Below, piece by piece: positions 16,651 through 25,864 of a stretch of DNA of 37,733 bases. The stretch comes from Peptococcaceae bacterium. GTDB lineage: Bacteria > Bacillota > UBA994. The notes under the pieces were generated by a model, which was not told where the DNA came from, did no database searches, and saw only the letters and a program-made list of their open reading frames with translations. The DNA lies in contig JAGXSS010000001.1 of NCBI GenBank assembly GCA_018334055.1, positions 1 to 37,733 of the forward strand. Reading direction: 5' to 3'. Made by a program: the position numbers and the translations under genes. Within the stretch, counting starts at the first letter, position 1, and each line of letters starts with the position of its first letter.

Positions 16651-16920
16651 GTGAAGAAGCTTGGGTCTCTCGTTGCGGTGCTTGCTGTCCTTGGTATGTT
16701 CTACTTCGCTTTGCCGCGTCTCTCTCCGGCTAATCTGCATACCGGGGAGGGGTTGTTTTCGCTCGCTTGGCTAGTGCTCGCTGGGTGCGTGCTCATCGGT
16801 CATGGTTTAGAGTTGCGCAAAATTCGCGGACGCAAAAAAAAGATGGCCATCGTTTCACTGCGGCCGCCCAAGACTTTGGGGCATACGCCAAATAGGGAGC
16901 GACAGCGCGACCTGCGTTAA
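16651..16920 (+). CDS. Small two-helix membrane protein, hypothetical
   Basis: 89 residues with hydrophobic segments near 4-20 and 42-60, followed by a strongly basic cytoplasmic tail (RKIRGRKKK and RERQRDLR). GTG at 16651 follows GAGGGGGTGAG; the open frame extends to 16426 but would overlap the divergent DUF401 gene. No family recognised. It stands alone between the divergent DUF401 gene and dnaE. Confidence 0.5.
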   Translation: MKKLGSLVAVLAVLGMFYFALPRLSPANLHTGEGLFSLAWLVLAGCVLIGHGLELRKIRGRKKKMAIVSLRPPKTLGHTPNRERQRDLR

Positions 16921-17152
16921 CGCCCGAAGACGTGGTTGGCTATAGTTTGTCACTGCGACCGAAAATCGTGGTTTTTGTAGCGATGGTGTACTACACCGTC
17001 GTCCTTGGCAGAGGACCCCGCGTACTAAGGATGCAGGGGTCGTAGAATCAAGGCTGAAGTTGTTGTCAACAATAGAGGTTCTGCGCACAAGGAAACGCGT
17101 CGGTAGTGGCGAATGATTAAGGGGAAGTGTTTTGGCTAGGAGGCTCCGTTAG
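16921..17152 (+). promoter_or_regulatory. dnaE upstream region with two 6-1-6 palindromes
   Basis: This gap holds GGTGTA-C-TACACC (16985-16997, extended to a near-palindrome at 16981-17001) and TTGTTG-T-CAACAA (17060-17072). Both have the size of repressor half-site pairs, but their sequences differ. AGGAGG near 17139 is the dnaE ribosome site. No clear -35/-10 pair was found. Confidence 0.35.
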
Positions 17153-20100
17153 ATGGATTTTGTGCATCTGCATTTACATACTGAGTACAGCCTATTAGAT
17201 GGGTTTACGAAAATAGACAGTCTCGTCAAGCATGCTAAGCGTCTTGGTCAAAGGTCGGTCGCCATAACGGACCATGGCAACATGCACGGAGTGATTGAAT
17301 TTTACCGCGCCGCTAAGAAAGAAGGCCTTAAACCAATTATTGGGTGTGAGGTCTATGTGGCCACGCGCACCCGCCGCGACCGCGAGGCAAAAGTCGATGC
17401 TGATTCGTACCACTTGGTACTCTTGGCTACTGATGAAGTTGGCTACAAGAATCTCATCAACATGGTCAGTGCAAGTTACCTTGAAGGGTTCTACTACCGC
17501 CCACGGGTAGATTGGGAGCTGTTAGAGGCACATTCCGCCGGCTTGATTGCGCTCAGCGCCTGCCTTGGCGGCGAAATACCTCAACGGATTATGCAAAACG
17601 ATCACCGCGGCGCGCGGGAGGTAGCCCTGCGCTTGGCCACAGCATTCCCCGATCGCTTCTATCTAGAATTACAGGAGCATGGTTTGCCCGAACAGAAACA
17701 GGTCAATCTCGCCTTGGTGACCCTGGCACAAGAGCTATCCCTGCCCTTGGTGCTCACTAATGATGCTCATTATGTCACCGAGGGTGATTATGCTGCCCAT
17801 GATGTGCTCTTGTGTGTGCAAATGGCCAAGACGATTAACGACCCAAACCGTTTGCGCTTTGTCCCCCAGTTTCATGTCACGACGGCCGAAGAGTTGCTAA
17901 CTCGTATACCATACCTGCCGCACGACCTCCTCTGCGAGGCCGTAGCGAACACCGTACGCATTGCAGATAGGTGCAATGTCGAGTTTAGTTTCGATCAAGT
18001 GCACCTGCCACAGTTTGAGATTCCTGAGGGCTACACCGAGCAGTCCTATTTGGAAAAGATTTGTCGGGACAAAATTCATTGGCGCTATCCTAATCCGAGT
18101 GCGCAGGTGCTAGAGCGCCTGGCGCTAGAGTTAGATATTCTCGGGCAGGCCGGGTATGCTGGGTACATGTTGATTGTCCAAGATTTTACCAGTTTTGCAC
18201 GGGGGCAGGGCATTCCCGTCGGCCCAGGCCGGGGCTCCGCCGTCGGTTCAATTGTGGCGTATATCTTAGGTATTACCGACCTTGACCCCTTGCCCTATGA
18301 CCTGTTGTTTGAGCGTTTCTTGCATCTTGAGCGCATTACCATGCCGGATATCGACATAGACTTTTGTTATGAACGTCGCGATGAGGTTATTAAGTATGTC
18401 ACCGACAAGTATGGCTCCGATAATGTTTGTCAAATTGTTACTTTCGGTACGTTAGGCGCCAGGGCCGCAGTGCGTGATGTAGCCCGGACGATGGCCGTGC
18501 CGCTGCCTGAGGTGGACCGGATTATCAAGTTTGTCCCAGAGGAACTTAACATTACTATTAAGGAAGCGCTTGAAAAGTCCCAAGAATTGTCCGCCCTCTA
18601 CCAAGCGGATGCGCGCGTCAAGGAGCTCTTAGACTTTGCGCTAGCCCTCGAAGGGATGCCTAGACATATTTCAGTTCATGCTGCTGGGGTGGTTATTGCC
18701 CCTTACCCGCTCAGAACGCTCATCCCGTTGGCGAAATCAGGCCAAGCGGTCATCACCCAGTTTGATATGGATACCGTGATGGAGCTTGGCTTGCTTAAAA
18801 TGGATTTTTTGGGGCTACGCACCCTCACGGTCATTCGTGATTGCCTGGCTAACATCAAGGAAAAGAGCGGGCATATTGTAGATTTTTCGCGTCTAGGTTA
18901 TGAGGATGCCGATACTTACGCCATGATTGCTAAAGGTGAAACGCTGGGTGTTTTTCAGCTGGAGGGTGGCGGCATGCGCAACTTCTTCTCCAAGTTGCGC
19001 CCGACTTGTTTTGAGGATGTGGTGGCCGGTATTTCACTCTTTCGTCCGGGGCCGATGGAACAAATACCCCGTTACTTGGAAGGGCGCGAGCGTCCGGGGT
19101 CCATTGAGTATGCCGATCCGCGCTTAGAGCCGATACTCAAGGTGACCTACGGCTGCCTTGTCTACCAGGAGCAAGTGCAACGCATTTTCCGCGAATTAGC
19201 CGGATACTCTCTGGGACGAGCGGACGTGGTGCGCCGTGCCATGGCCAAGAAAAAACCCGAGGTCATGGCTCTGGAGAGGGAGTATTTCTTAAATGGCATT
19301 GTCGACGAGAAAAGTGGGAAAAAAATCGTACCGGGTGCCTTAGCCCAGGGCGTGGAGCGAGAAGTTGCTAACAGTATTTTCGATCTCATGGCAGAGTTTG
19401 CCAAGTACGCCTTTAACAAATCGCATGGGGCTGGGTATGCGGTGCTTGCCTATCAGACAGCCTACCTCAAGTGTCATTACCCGCGGGAGTTTTTGGCGGC
19501 TTTGCTCTCCTCGGTCACCGGCAATACCGATAAACTGCAGCTCTATTTAGAGGAATGCCGGCGGCTAAGTATCGCGGTGCTTCCGCCCGACATCAATGAG
19601 AGCGAGGCCAATTTCGGGGTGAGCGGCGATGCCATTCGGTTCGGATTGGCCGCCGTCAAGAATGTCGGCACCAAGGTCATTGAGCCAATCGGCAGGCATA
19701 GGAAGGCGGGAAGGTACAGCGACCTCTATGATTTCCTCCTCAGGGTTAACGATGGGGTTACCACCCGCCGCACTGTGGAGTACCTCATTCGCGCTGGGGC
19801 CATGGCTTCGCTGGGTTTGAATCGCCGTCAGCTCTTAGAAATCATGGAAGAATGCTTTGAAAAGGTGGCCAAGGAGAAACGGCAGCGCGAGACGGGCCAA
19901 ATTTCGTTGTTTGACGTTTTTGGGGAGGCTGAGACCGGTAAAGCGCAAATTAGCGTGCCGCAGATTGCTGACTTTGCCATGAGCGAAATCCTCGAGATGG
20001 AGAAAGAATTGCTTGGGTTTTTTGTTTCCGGACATCCCCTAGACGCCTATGCCTCCGTCCTCAAGAAGCACGGCAAGCAATCCATCGGTATGCTTAGCGA

Positions 20101-20617
20101 ATTAGAGGAAAAGAGCGAAGTAACTGTCGCCGGGATGATTAATGACACTAGGGTCATCATTACCAAGGCGGGAAAGCGCATGGCTTTCGCCCAAGTAGAG
20201 GATTTTGGCGGCACAATCGAGGCGGTCTTCTTTCCGCAAATTTTTGAAAAGCAAAGCGAGCAAATCGCGGCGGGTCGCGTGGCAATGTTGCGAGGAACCA
20301 TTTCCAAACGCGATGAACGCCTTTCGCTGGCCGTCAATGAAATGAAGCTTTTGGCTCTGGAGAACGACGGTCTTGGTGAGCGGCAGGAGCCACAAAAAGT
20401 CTGTTTGCGCGTAGGTCTAAAGGATAGGTCGCTGCTCGAAGAATTGCGGGGCATCTTGCGGCAGAGTCCCGGATCTGTGCCTGTGCAACTACAGGTCGGT
20501 GAGGCCACGGTGCAAGTGGACAGTAGCCTGTATGTAGCGGTCAGCACCAGTCTAACTGAGGAGCTAGTAAGAGCACTGGGTTCGTCCAACGTGGACGTAA
20601 AATGGAGGTGTCTATGA
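17153..20617 (+). CDS. dnaE: DNA polymerase III alpha subunit
   Basis: 1154 residues, full length for the DnaE1/DnaE3 type. An N-terminal PHP domain (FVHLHLHTEYSLLDG) is followed by the palm with GRGSAVGS near residue 360 and catalytic PDIDIDF at 398-404, whose Asp401 and Asp403 fall at the same numbers as in E. coli. The finger region includes FRPGPMEQIPRYL, and the C-terminal half ends with a helix-hairpin-helix segment and an OB-fold (TVAGMINDTRVIITKAGKRMAFAQVED). It makes leading and lagging strands in the replisome; in Bacillota it usually works beside PolC. ATG at 17153 has AGGAGG upstream. Its stop overlaps the next start (ATGA). Confidence 0.97.
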   Translation: MDFVHLHLHTEYSLLDGFTKIDSLVKHAKRLGQRSVAITDHGNMHGVIEFYRAAKKEGLKPIIGCEVYVATRTRRDREAKVDADSYHLVLLATDEVGYKNLINMVSASYLEGFYYRPRVDWELLEAHSAGLIALSACLGGEIPQRIMQNDHRGAREVALRLATAFPDRFYLELQEHGLPEQKQVNLALVTLAQELSLPLVLTNDAHYVTEGDYAAHDVLLCVQMAKTINDPNRLRFVPQFHVTTAEELLTRIPYLPHDLLCEAVANTVRIADRCNVEFSFDQVHLPQFEIPEGYTEQSYLEKICRDKIHWRYPNPSAQVLERLALELDILGQAGYAGYMLIVQDFTSFARGQGIPVGPGRGSAVGSIVAYILGITDLDPLPYDLLFERFLHLERITMPDIDIDFCYERRDEVIKYVTDKYGSDNVCQIVTFGTLGARAAVRDVARTMAVPLPEVDRIIKFVPEELNITIKEALEKSQELSALYQADARVKELLDFALALEGMPRHISVHAAGVVIAPYPLRTLIPLAKSGQAVITQFDMDTVMELGLLKMDFLGLRTLTVIRDCLANIKEKSGHIVDFSRLGYEDADTYAMIAKGETLGVFQLEGGGMRNFFSKLRPTCFEDVVAGISLFRPGPMEQIPRYLEGRERPGSIEYADPRLEPILKVTYGCLVYQEQVQRIFRELAGYSLGRADVVRRAMAKKKPEVMALEREYFLNGIVDEKSGKKIVPGALAQGVEREVANSIFDLMAEFAKYAFNKSHGAGYAVLAYQTAYLKCHYPREFLAALLSSVTGNTDKLQLYLEECRRLSIAVLPPDINESEANFGVSGDAIRFGLAAVKNVGTKVIEPIGRHRKAGRYSDLYDFLLRVNDGVTTRRTVEYLIRAGAMASLGLNRRQLLEIMEECFEKVAKEKRQRETGQISLFDVFGEAETGKAQISVPQIADFAMSEILEMEKELLGFFVSGHPLDAYASVLKKHGKQSIGMLSELEEKSEVTVAGMINDTRVIITKAGKRMAFAQVEDFGGTIEAVFFPQIFEKQSEQIAAGRVAMLRGTISKRDERLSLAVNEMKLLALENDGLGERQEPQKVCLRVGLKDRSLLEELRGILRQSPGSVPVQLQVGEATVQVDSSLYVAVSTSLTEELVRALGSSNVDVKWRCL

Positions 20618-21078
20618 AAGAAATCGTAATCAGGCAGCTTGCCGAGCGCGGCGTAGAACTAATGGATATTGCCGAGTTAGTCAGGGAATTGCAGCGGCCC
20701 TACAGCCCGAACCTTACGCCGGAGGTTTGTCTGTCCATGGTTGGGGCCGTATTAGAAAAACGCGAAGTCCAGCACAGCATCCTCGTGGGCATAGCTCTAG
20801 ACACTATGGCTGAAGACGGAAATATGCTTGAGCCTCTGCGCTCCATCGTGGTGGAGGATGAGCCGCTTTTTGGCGTAGACGAGATTTTAGCCCTCGGAAT
20901 CACCAATGTCTATGGGACGATTGGCCTCACTAATTTTGGGTACTTGGACAAGGTCAAGCCAGGTATTTTACGCGTGCTCAATAATCATCCCGAGAAAGTG
21001 CACACATTTTTGGATGATATAGTCGCCGGAATTGCTGCGGCTGCGTCCGCACGCATAGCCCACAATATATTTAAGTAA
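20614..21078 (+). CDS. Phosphatidylglycerophosphatase A-like protein (YutG/PgpA family)
   Basis: 154 residues, soluble-looking. LRSIVVEDEPLFGVDEILAL, VYGTIGLTNFGYLDK and VHTFLDDIVAGIAAAASARIAH are the conserved blocks of the PgpA/YutG group, with the acidic residues of the metal site. Family members dephosphorylate phosphatidylglycerophosphate, though soluble Bacillus-type proteins are poorly characterised. ATG at 20614 overlaps the dnaE stop by 4 nt (ATGA) and has GGAGGTG just upstream; an in-frame ATG at 20602 lies before the ribosome site and is rejected. Confidence 0.8.
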   Translation: MKEIVIRQLAERGVELMDIAELVRELQRPYSPNLTPEVCLSMVGAVLEKREVQHSILVGIALDTMAEDGNMLEPLRSIVVEDEPLFGVDEILALGITNVYGTIGLTNFGYLDKVKPGILRVLNNHPEKVHTFLDDIVAGIAAAASARIAHNIFK

Positions 21079-21111
21079 GGATATTTGTTGAGAGAAGGGG
21101 CAGGGATAAGT

Positions 21112-22071
21112 ATGAGGAGGATTGGGGTGCTCACGAGCGGCGGCGATGCGCCGGGAATGAATGCTGCCATTAGAGCCGTGGCACGTAAGGGCCTACATGA
21201 AGGCTGTGAAGTGGTAGGCATACGCCGTGGCTATGCCGGTCTCATCGCGGGTGACTTGTTTAACCTCGACCGAGGTGCGGTAGCAGATGCTATTCATCGC
21301 GGGGGCACCTTGCTCCGCACAGCGCGTTCACCGGAATTTATGACTGAGGCGGGTTTTCAGCGCGCCATCACGGTGCTCCGGGAACACGATGTAGATGGCC
21401 TTGTGGTCATCGGGGGCGATGGTTCACTACAGGGCGCTCAGAAACTGTATGACAGTGGGATTATGACTGTGGGTATTCCGGGGACTATAGATAATGATAT
21501 CCCGGGAACAGAGGAGTGCCTAGGGTTTGACACCGCAGTGAACACTGCAGTCGAGGCCATGGACCGCATCCGCGATACCGCTACATCGCATGAGAGAACC
21601 TTTGTCATCGAAGTTATGGGGCGTAATTCCGGGCAACTTGCGGTGGCCGCGGGCCTTGCGGCAGGAGCGGAGTCGATTTTGGTGCCTGAAGTACCCCTAG
21701 CACTGGAGGAAATATGCGCTAGACTGAGTCGCGGACAGCAGCGAGGCAAGCTCTACAGCCTTATCGTAGTCTGTGAGGGGATAGGGACAGGATTTGCTGT
21801 GGGCGAATATGTGGCTAAGTGTTCCGGCCTAGAGACTCGCGTGACGGTGTTAGGGCATGTGCAAAGGGGAGGAACGCCTAGCGCCCGCGACCGCATGTTA
21901 GCCAGCCAAATGGGTGCGATGGCTGTAGAATTGTTGCAGGCTGGCCGGGGCGGGGTTATGGTGGGAGTGAAAAATGGGAGAGTGGTTCCTATGTCCATTG
22001 CGGAGGCTCTTAGCAGTGGCTCTAATTTTAGGCATGATTTGTACAAGCTTGCAGCGATTTTAGCGCAGTAG
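21112..22071 (+). CDS. pfkA: ATP-dependent 6-phosphofructokinase
   Basis: 319 residues, the same length as the Geobacillus enzyme. GVLTSGGDAPGMNAA binds ATP phosphate near residues 5-19, GGDG is at 101-104, and PGTIDND includes catalytic Asp127; MGRNSG and the GAESILVPE block follow. It phosphorylates fructose 6-phosphate in glycolysis and is usually a tetramer. ATG at 21112 is chosen over TTG at 21085 because it gives exactly the family N-terminus and has AAGGGGCAGGG upstream. It lies 33 nt after the PgpA-like gene and 8 nt before the aldo/keto reductase gene. Confidence 0.97.
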   Translation: MRRIGVLTSGGDAPGMNAAIRAVARKGLHEGCEVVGIRRGYAGLIAGDLFNLDRGAVADAIHRGGTLLRTARSPEFMTEAGFQRAITVLREHDVDGLVVIGGDGSLQGAQKLYDSGIMTVGIPGTIDNDIPGTEECLGFDTAVNTAVEAMDRIRDTATSHERTFVIEVMGRNSGQLAVAAGLAAGAESILVPEVPLALEEICARLSRGQQRGKLYSLIVVCEGIGTGFAVGEYVAKCSGLETRVTVLGHVQRGGTPSARDRMLASQMGAMAVELLQAGRGGVMVGVKNGRVVPMSIAEALSSGSNFRHDLYKLAAILAQ

Positions 22072-22079
22072 GGGGCCAT

Positions 22080-23087
22080 ATGGAATATCGAGTGCTGGGT
22101 AGGACAGGCCTTTTAGTGTCGCGTTTAGGTTTAGGGGGCATACCCATTCAACGGGCCACGCAGGAAGTGGCAGATGAAATGCTGGCCGCATGTCAAGACC
22201 TGGGCATCAATTTCATCGATACCGCTCGCGGGTATCGCGACAGCGAAGAGAAACTGGGCAGGGCGCTCCATTCTAGGCGAGGTTCCTTTCACCTGGCCTC
22301 GAAGTCTGCGCGCCGCGATGCCGCAGGCTTTAGGGAGGATCTGGAGCGCGGTCTGCAGCTGCTCCAAACAGACTATATTGACCTCTATCAGCTACACATG
22401 GTGAGTGCGCTAGATGTCTGGGACCAAGTGCAAGCTCCGGGTGGGGCTCTGTCGGCGCTTCTCGCAGCGCGACAAGAAGGCCTAGTGAGATTCGTAGGGG
22501 TCACCAGTCATAATAACGACGTTCTTGAAATAATGATAAAGAGCAATCTTTTTGATACAGCGCAATTTCCTCTAAACGTCGTCGAGTCGCAGTTTCTAGG
22601 CTCACTGAATTTAGCGCAAAAGTTGCACATGGGCACCATTGCTATGAAACCTCTCGCCGGCGGTGCATTACAGCGCGCTGACTTGGCCTTGCGGTATCTA
22701 TTGCCTAGCACTGTGGATACTATTATTCCGGGCATGGACACGGTGGAGCAACTACATAGTAACTGCGCCGCAATAGAGCTCGGGGTACTGACAGCGGATG
22801 AGGCCGAACACCTGCAGGAAGATGCAGCAGCCCTCGGGGAAGACTTTTGCCGTCGTTGTGAGTACTGTCTGCCTTGCCCGGTAGGCATTCGCATCCCCAC
22901 GTTATTTATCTTAGAGGGTTATGTCAACAGATATGGGTTGCAGGAATGGGCGCGTGAAAGGTACTGGGGGATGCCATCGCAGGCCGATGCTTGCACCGAA
23001 TGCGGCTTATGTGAAAAGCGTTGTCCATATAATCTGGGCATTCGACGTAAATTAAAGCAGACTCAGTCTGTCTTCAGACGGGAGTAG
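22080..23087 (+). CDS. Aldo/keto reductase with C-terminal 4Fe-4S ferredoxin domain
   Basis: 335 residues. The barrel has the catalytic tetrad Asp47, Tyr52, Lys75 (LASK) and His106 (DLYQLHMV). The C-terminal part carries cysteine motifs FCRRCEYCLPCP (near residues 256-267) and CTECGLCEKRCP (near 303-314), enough for two iron-sulfur clusters. Such fused reductases are common in anaerobes and presumably exchange electrons with ferredoxin or NAD(P)H; the substrate is unknown. ATG at 22080 follows pfkA by 8 nt, so it is in the same operon. Confidence 0.92.
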   Translation: MEYRVLGRTGLLVSRLGLGGIPIQRATQEVADEMLAACQDLGINFIDTARGYRDSEEKLGRALHSRRGSFHLASKSARRDAAGFREDLERGLQLLQTDYIDLYQLHMVSALDVWDQVQAPGGALSALLAARQEGLVRFVGVTSHNNDVLEIMIKSNLFDTAQFPLNVVESQFLGSLNLAQKLHMGTIAMKPLAGGALQRADLALRYLLPSTVDTIIPGMDTVEQLHSNCAAIELGVLTADEAEHLQEDAAALGEDFCRRCEYCLPCPVGIRIPTLFILEGYVNRYGLQEWARERYWGMPSQADACTECGLCEKRCPYNLGIRRKLKQTQSVFRRE

Positions 23088-23105
23088 GGAAGGGGTGTTA
23101 GGTCA

Positions 23106-24122
23106 TTGCGGGTCGCCATTGTTGGTGCTACCGGTGTAGTGGGTCAAACTTTGCTCGGAGTGTTAAGCGAGCGCAACTTCCCCCTAAGAGAAGTTAGGTT
23201 ACTAGCTTCGGGGCGTTCCATAGGAAAGCAGTATGAGTATAAGGGCGAGAGCCTAGTTGTGGCAGAAGCACTGCCTGAGGCTTTTCGAGGGGTTGATATC
23301 GCTTTTTTCTGCGCCTCGGGCGAGGTGGCGAGGACGCTCGCGCCAAGCGCTGTTCGAGCGGGCGCGGTGGTCATTGACAATAGTTCTGCGTATCGCATGG
23401 ACGATAACGTCCCTCTTATCGTTCCTGAAGTTAACGCTGCAGAAATTGGCAGGCACTGTGGCATCATCGCCAATCCCAATTGTTCCACCGTTATCATGGC
23501 GATGGCCTTGAAGCCACTCTATGATGCGGTTGGCGTGAAACGCGTCGTCGTCTCGACTTATCAAGCGGTGTCCGGCGCAGGAATTGAGGCCGTAGAAGAA
23601 TTGAAGGAACAAGTGGCCGCCTTTAACGGAGGCACCCTCAAAGCGGCGAAGATACTGCCCACTACTGCCGCCAAGAGGCATTACCAAATTGCCTTTAATG
23701 TCATACCCCAGGTCGATCTTTTTGCCGAACATGGTTACACCAAGGAAGAGTGGAAAATGGTATATGAAACGCGCAAAATATTTGGCGATGATACGCTACA
23801 AGTATCGCCCACTACAGTGCGTGTGCCGGTAATGTGGTGCCACTCACTGGCCTTAAACGTTGAGACCCACCGTCCGCTGACCGTTGACCGCGCACGAGAA
23901 CTGCTCGCTTTAGCGCCGGGTGTTGTGCTTTTGGATGATACCGATAACCAGATCTACCCCATGCCTATTGATTTCCCCGACAGGGACGAGGTTTTTGTCG
24001 GACGTTTGCGACAAGATTTCAGTCTGCCTAATGCACTCAACATGTGGGTGGTGGGCAATCAATTGCGAAAGGGCGCGGCATCAAATGCTGTGCAGATTGC
24101 CGAATTTCTCGTTAAGAAATAG
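23106..24122 (+). CDS. asd: Aspartate-semialdehyde dehydrogenase
   Basis: 338 residues. The N-terminal VAIVGATGVVGQ is the NADP-binding loop, the nucleophile is Cys126 in ANPNCSTVIM, and TTVRVPVMWCHS supplies the conserved Arg and His. It reduces aspartyl phosphate to aspartate semialdehyde, the branch point to lysine/diaminopimelate, threonine and methionine. The start is a TTG at 23106 with GGGAAGGGGTG about 9 nt upstream; no better start was seen. It follows the aldo/keto reductase gene by 18 nt. No lysine riboswitch or other amino-acid leader is visible. Confidence 0.95.
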   Translation: MRVAIVGATGVVGQTLLGVLSERNFPLREVRLLASGRSIGKQYEYKGESLVVAEALPEAFRGVDIAFFCASGEVARTLAPSAVRAGAVVIDNSSAYRMDDNVPLIVPEVNAAEIGRHCGIIANPNCSTVIMAMALKPLYDAVGVKRVVVSTYQAVSGAGIEAVEELKEQVAAFNGGTLKAAKILPTTAAKRHYQIAFNVIPQVDLFAEHGYTKEEWKMVYETRKIFGDDTLQVSPTTVRVPVMWCHSLALNVETHRPLTVDRARELLALAPGVVLLDDTDNQIYPMPIDFPDRDEVFVGRLRQDFSLPNALNMWVVGNQLRKGAASNAVQIAEFLVKK

Positions 24123-24141
24123 TTAGGTATGGATCGTGTGA

Positions 24142-24155
24142 AGTATGGTCATACT
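24142..24155. promoter_or_regulatory. Perfect short palindrome after asd
   Basis: AGTATG-GT-CATACT lies between the asd stop and the ribosome site of the next gene. It may be an operator for the small gene at 24187; no -10/-35 pair is clear. Confidence 0.3.
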
Positions 24156-24186
24156 AGTGGCAATAACTCTAAAGGAGGGAAAAACG

Positions 24187-24591
24187 GTGAACATAGTATG
24201 GTTCGAAAAGACTCCCAAAGGTAGAGGTAATGCTGCTATCGATAAGGCCTACAAAATTACATTTACGGACAAACCTAAGGGAGTGCGCTGCAATGTGGCT
24301 CTGACGCGCAAGTTAGCTGAACTGGGTACAGATTATGTCTTGATGGGCATAGAGCAAGAGTCTTTTGTAGTAAAACCTGTTTTGGGACGGGGGCAAGGAT
24401 TCAAGCTCATCACCAACAAGAGCAGTGCCCAGGTTTGCGCGGCCTCAATTGGAGAGTGGGCGGTGAAGAACTCGCTGATTAAGAAGCGTGTCAAAGGTCA
24501 TTGGGACGAAAAAAACTCCTGTTTTGCCTTTGATTTGACTTCGGCTATTCCCGAGGGTGCTGCAGATGAACCGCTGGTGACCACTTTTTAG
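24187..24591 (+). CDS. Hypothetical protein of unknown family
   Basis: 134 residues, basic and soluble, with no membrane segment or known motif. It starts MNIVWFEKTPKGRG and ends with an acidic tail. GTG at 24187 has AAAGGAGG at 24171-24178, an excellent ribosome site, so the gene is almost certainly translated; the frame to 24145 lacks such a site. It lies between asd and a Cys/Met PLP enzyme, but nothing in the protein ties it to amino-acid metabolism. It is followed by a strong hairpin. Confidence 0.65.
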   Translation: MNIVWFEKTPKGRGNAAIDKAYKITFTDKPKGVRCNVALTRKLAELGTDYVLMGIEQESFVVKPVLGRGQGFKLITNKSSAQVCAASIGEWAVKNSLIKKRVKGHWDEKNSCFAFDLTSAIPEGAADEPLVTTF

Positions 24592-24600
24592 AGGACTTCG

Positions 24601-24640
24601 ACAATCACCCCCGAACATTAACATGGGGGTGATTGTTTTG
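24601..24640 (+). terminator. Strong hairpin overlapping the ribosome site of the next gene
   Basis: ACAATCACCCCC (24601-24612) pairs perfectly with GGGGGTGATTGT (24625-24636) over a 12-base loop; four T follow. It looks like the terminator of the gene ending at 24591. However, its 3' arm contains GGGGGTGA, the only ribosome site for the PLP-enzyme gene, so folding would also hide that site. Confidence 0.65.
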
Positions 24641-25819
24641 AAGATGAGCAAATGGAGCCAGGCCATTCATGCCGGCAAGGGCGCCAAGGCGGTACGTAGC
24701 CGTCCCACCGTCCAGCCTATTTTCCAGACGTCTGTTTTTAGTTTTGACTCTTTAGAAGAAGTGGACCAGGCCTTTAGCGGGCAAGAGGGTGGCTATATCT
24801 ATTCGCGGTACGGCAATCCTAGTGTACAAGCATTAGAACAGGCACTAGCCAGGCTGGAGGGGGGGGACCAGGCACTGGTTTGTTCCTCGGGCATGGCCGC
24901 TATAACCGCCACACTGCTGTCTTTATGCCAGGCGGGAGATCATGTTATCGCCGCTGAAGACCTCTATGGAGGTACTAGGGGGTTACTCGAGCGAGAGCTG
25001 ACACGGTTCAATATCGAATCCAGCTTCGTAAACGTCACCATGCCGAGCAAAATTGAGTCGCTGGTTCGTCCCAACACGAAGGTGATTATCGTGGAGACGA
25101 TTTCTAATCCCCTGATGCGTCTCGTTGATTTCGCGGCCCTAGTGGCCCTCAAGAGGGCCTACAGACTCACCTTGGTGGTAGACAACACGTTTGCCAGCCC
25201 TTTGTTGTGCCGTCCCCTCGAGCAAGGGGCCGACTTGGTCGTAGAAAGCCTGACCAAGTACATCAATGGGCACTCCGATGTTACCGCGGGGGCGGTCATC
25301 GGGAGCACTGATAATATTGAACGTATCAAGGGGTTTCACATTCAGAGCGGGGCGGTGGCCAGCCCCTTTGATGCTTGGTTGGTAATGCGCGGCCTGCAGA
25401 CGCTGCCGTTGCGCATGCGTCAACATACCGCCAATGCCATGGTCCTGGCTGAGTTTTTGACGGCACAACCTCTGGTGGTGTGCGTGCACTACCCCGGGCT
25501 ACCTGGCCATGGGCAACATGCTCTGGCCGCAAAACAATTAAGTGGTTTCGGCGGCATGCTCAGTTTTGTAGTCCATGGCGGCAGTTATGGCGCAGAACAG
25601 GTAGTTAAAGCCCTTTCAATGGTTGATTTCGTCCCCAGCTTAGCGGGCGTCGCCACTTCTGTTTCCCATCCAGCCAAGACCAGTCATCGCGGACTCACTC
25701 CTATTGAGCGGGCCAGACTTGGTATAGATGACGGTATGATTCGCGTCTCGGTCGGGTTAGAGGACGTTCAGGATATTTGCGCCGACTTTGCCCATGCCTT
25801 GCGGCACAAAGACAATTGA
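24638..25819 (+). CDS. Cystathionine gamma-synthase/lyase-type PLP enzyme (Cys/Met metabolism)
   Basis: About 393 residues of the trans-sulfuration fold. YSRYGNPSVQALEQALARLEG and ALVCSSGMAAI form the N-terminal cofactor region, VVDNTFASPLL has the Asp that pairs with the PLP ring, and ESLTKYINGHSDV carries the Schiff-base Lys. The C-terminus includes AGVATSVSHPAKTSH. The family includes cystathionine gamma-synthase, beta- and gamma-lyases and methionine gamma-lyase; sequence alone does not decide. TTG at 24638 is 5 nt after GGGGGTGA; ATG at 24644 is an alternative. With asd nearby, a role in methionine or cysteine synthesis is plausible. Confidence 0.9.
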   Translation: MKMSKWSQAIHAGKGAKAVRSRPTVQPIFQTSVFSFDSLEEVDQAFSGQEGGYIYSRYGNPSVQALEQALARLEGGDQALVCSSGMAAITATLLSLCQAGDHVIAAEDLYGGTRGLLERELTRFNIESSFVNVTMPSKIESLVRPNTKVIIVETISNPLMRLVDFAALVALKRAYRLTLVVDNTFASPLLCRPLEQGADLVVESLTKYINGHSDVTAGAVIGSTDNIERIKGFHIQSGAVASPFDAWLVMRGLQTLPLRMRQHTANAMVLAEFLTAQPLVVCVHYPGLPGHGQHALAAKQLSGFGGMLSFVVHGGSYGAEQVVKALSMVDFVPSLAGVATSVSHPAKTSHRGLTPIERARLGIDDGMIRVSVGLEDVQDICADFAHALRHKDN

Positions 25820-25864
25820 GGTCTAGGCATGCGGAAGTTTTTTGACAATATACTAATGGTAGTA

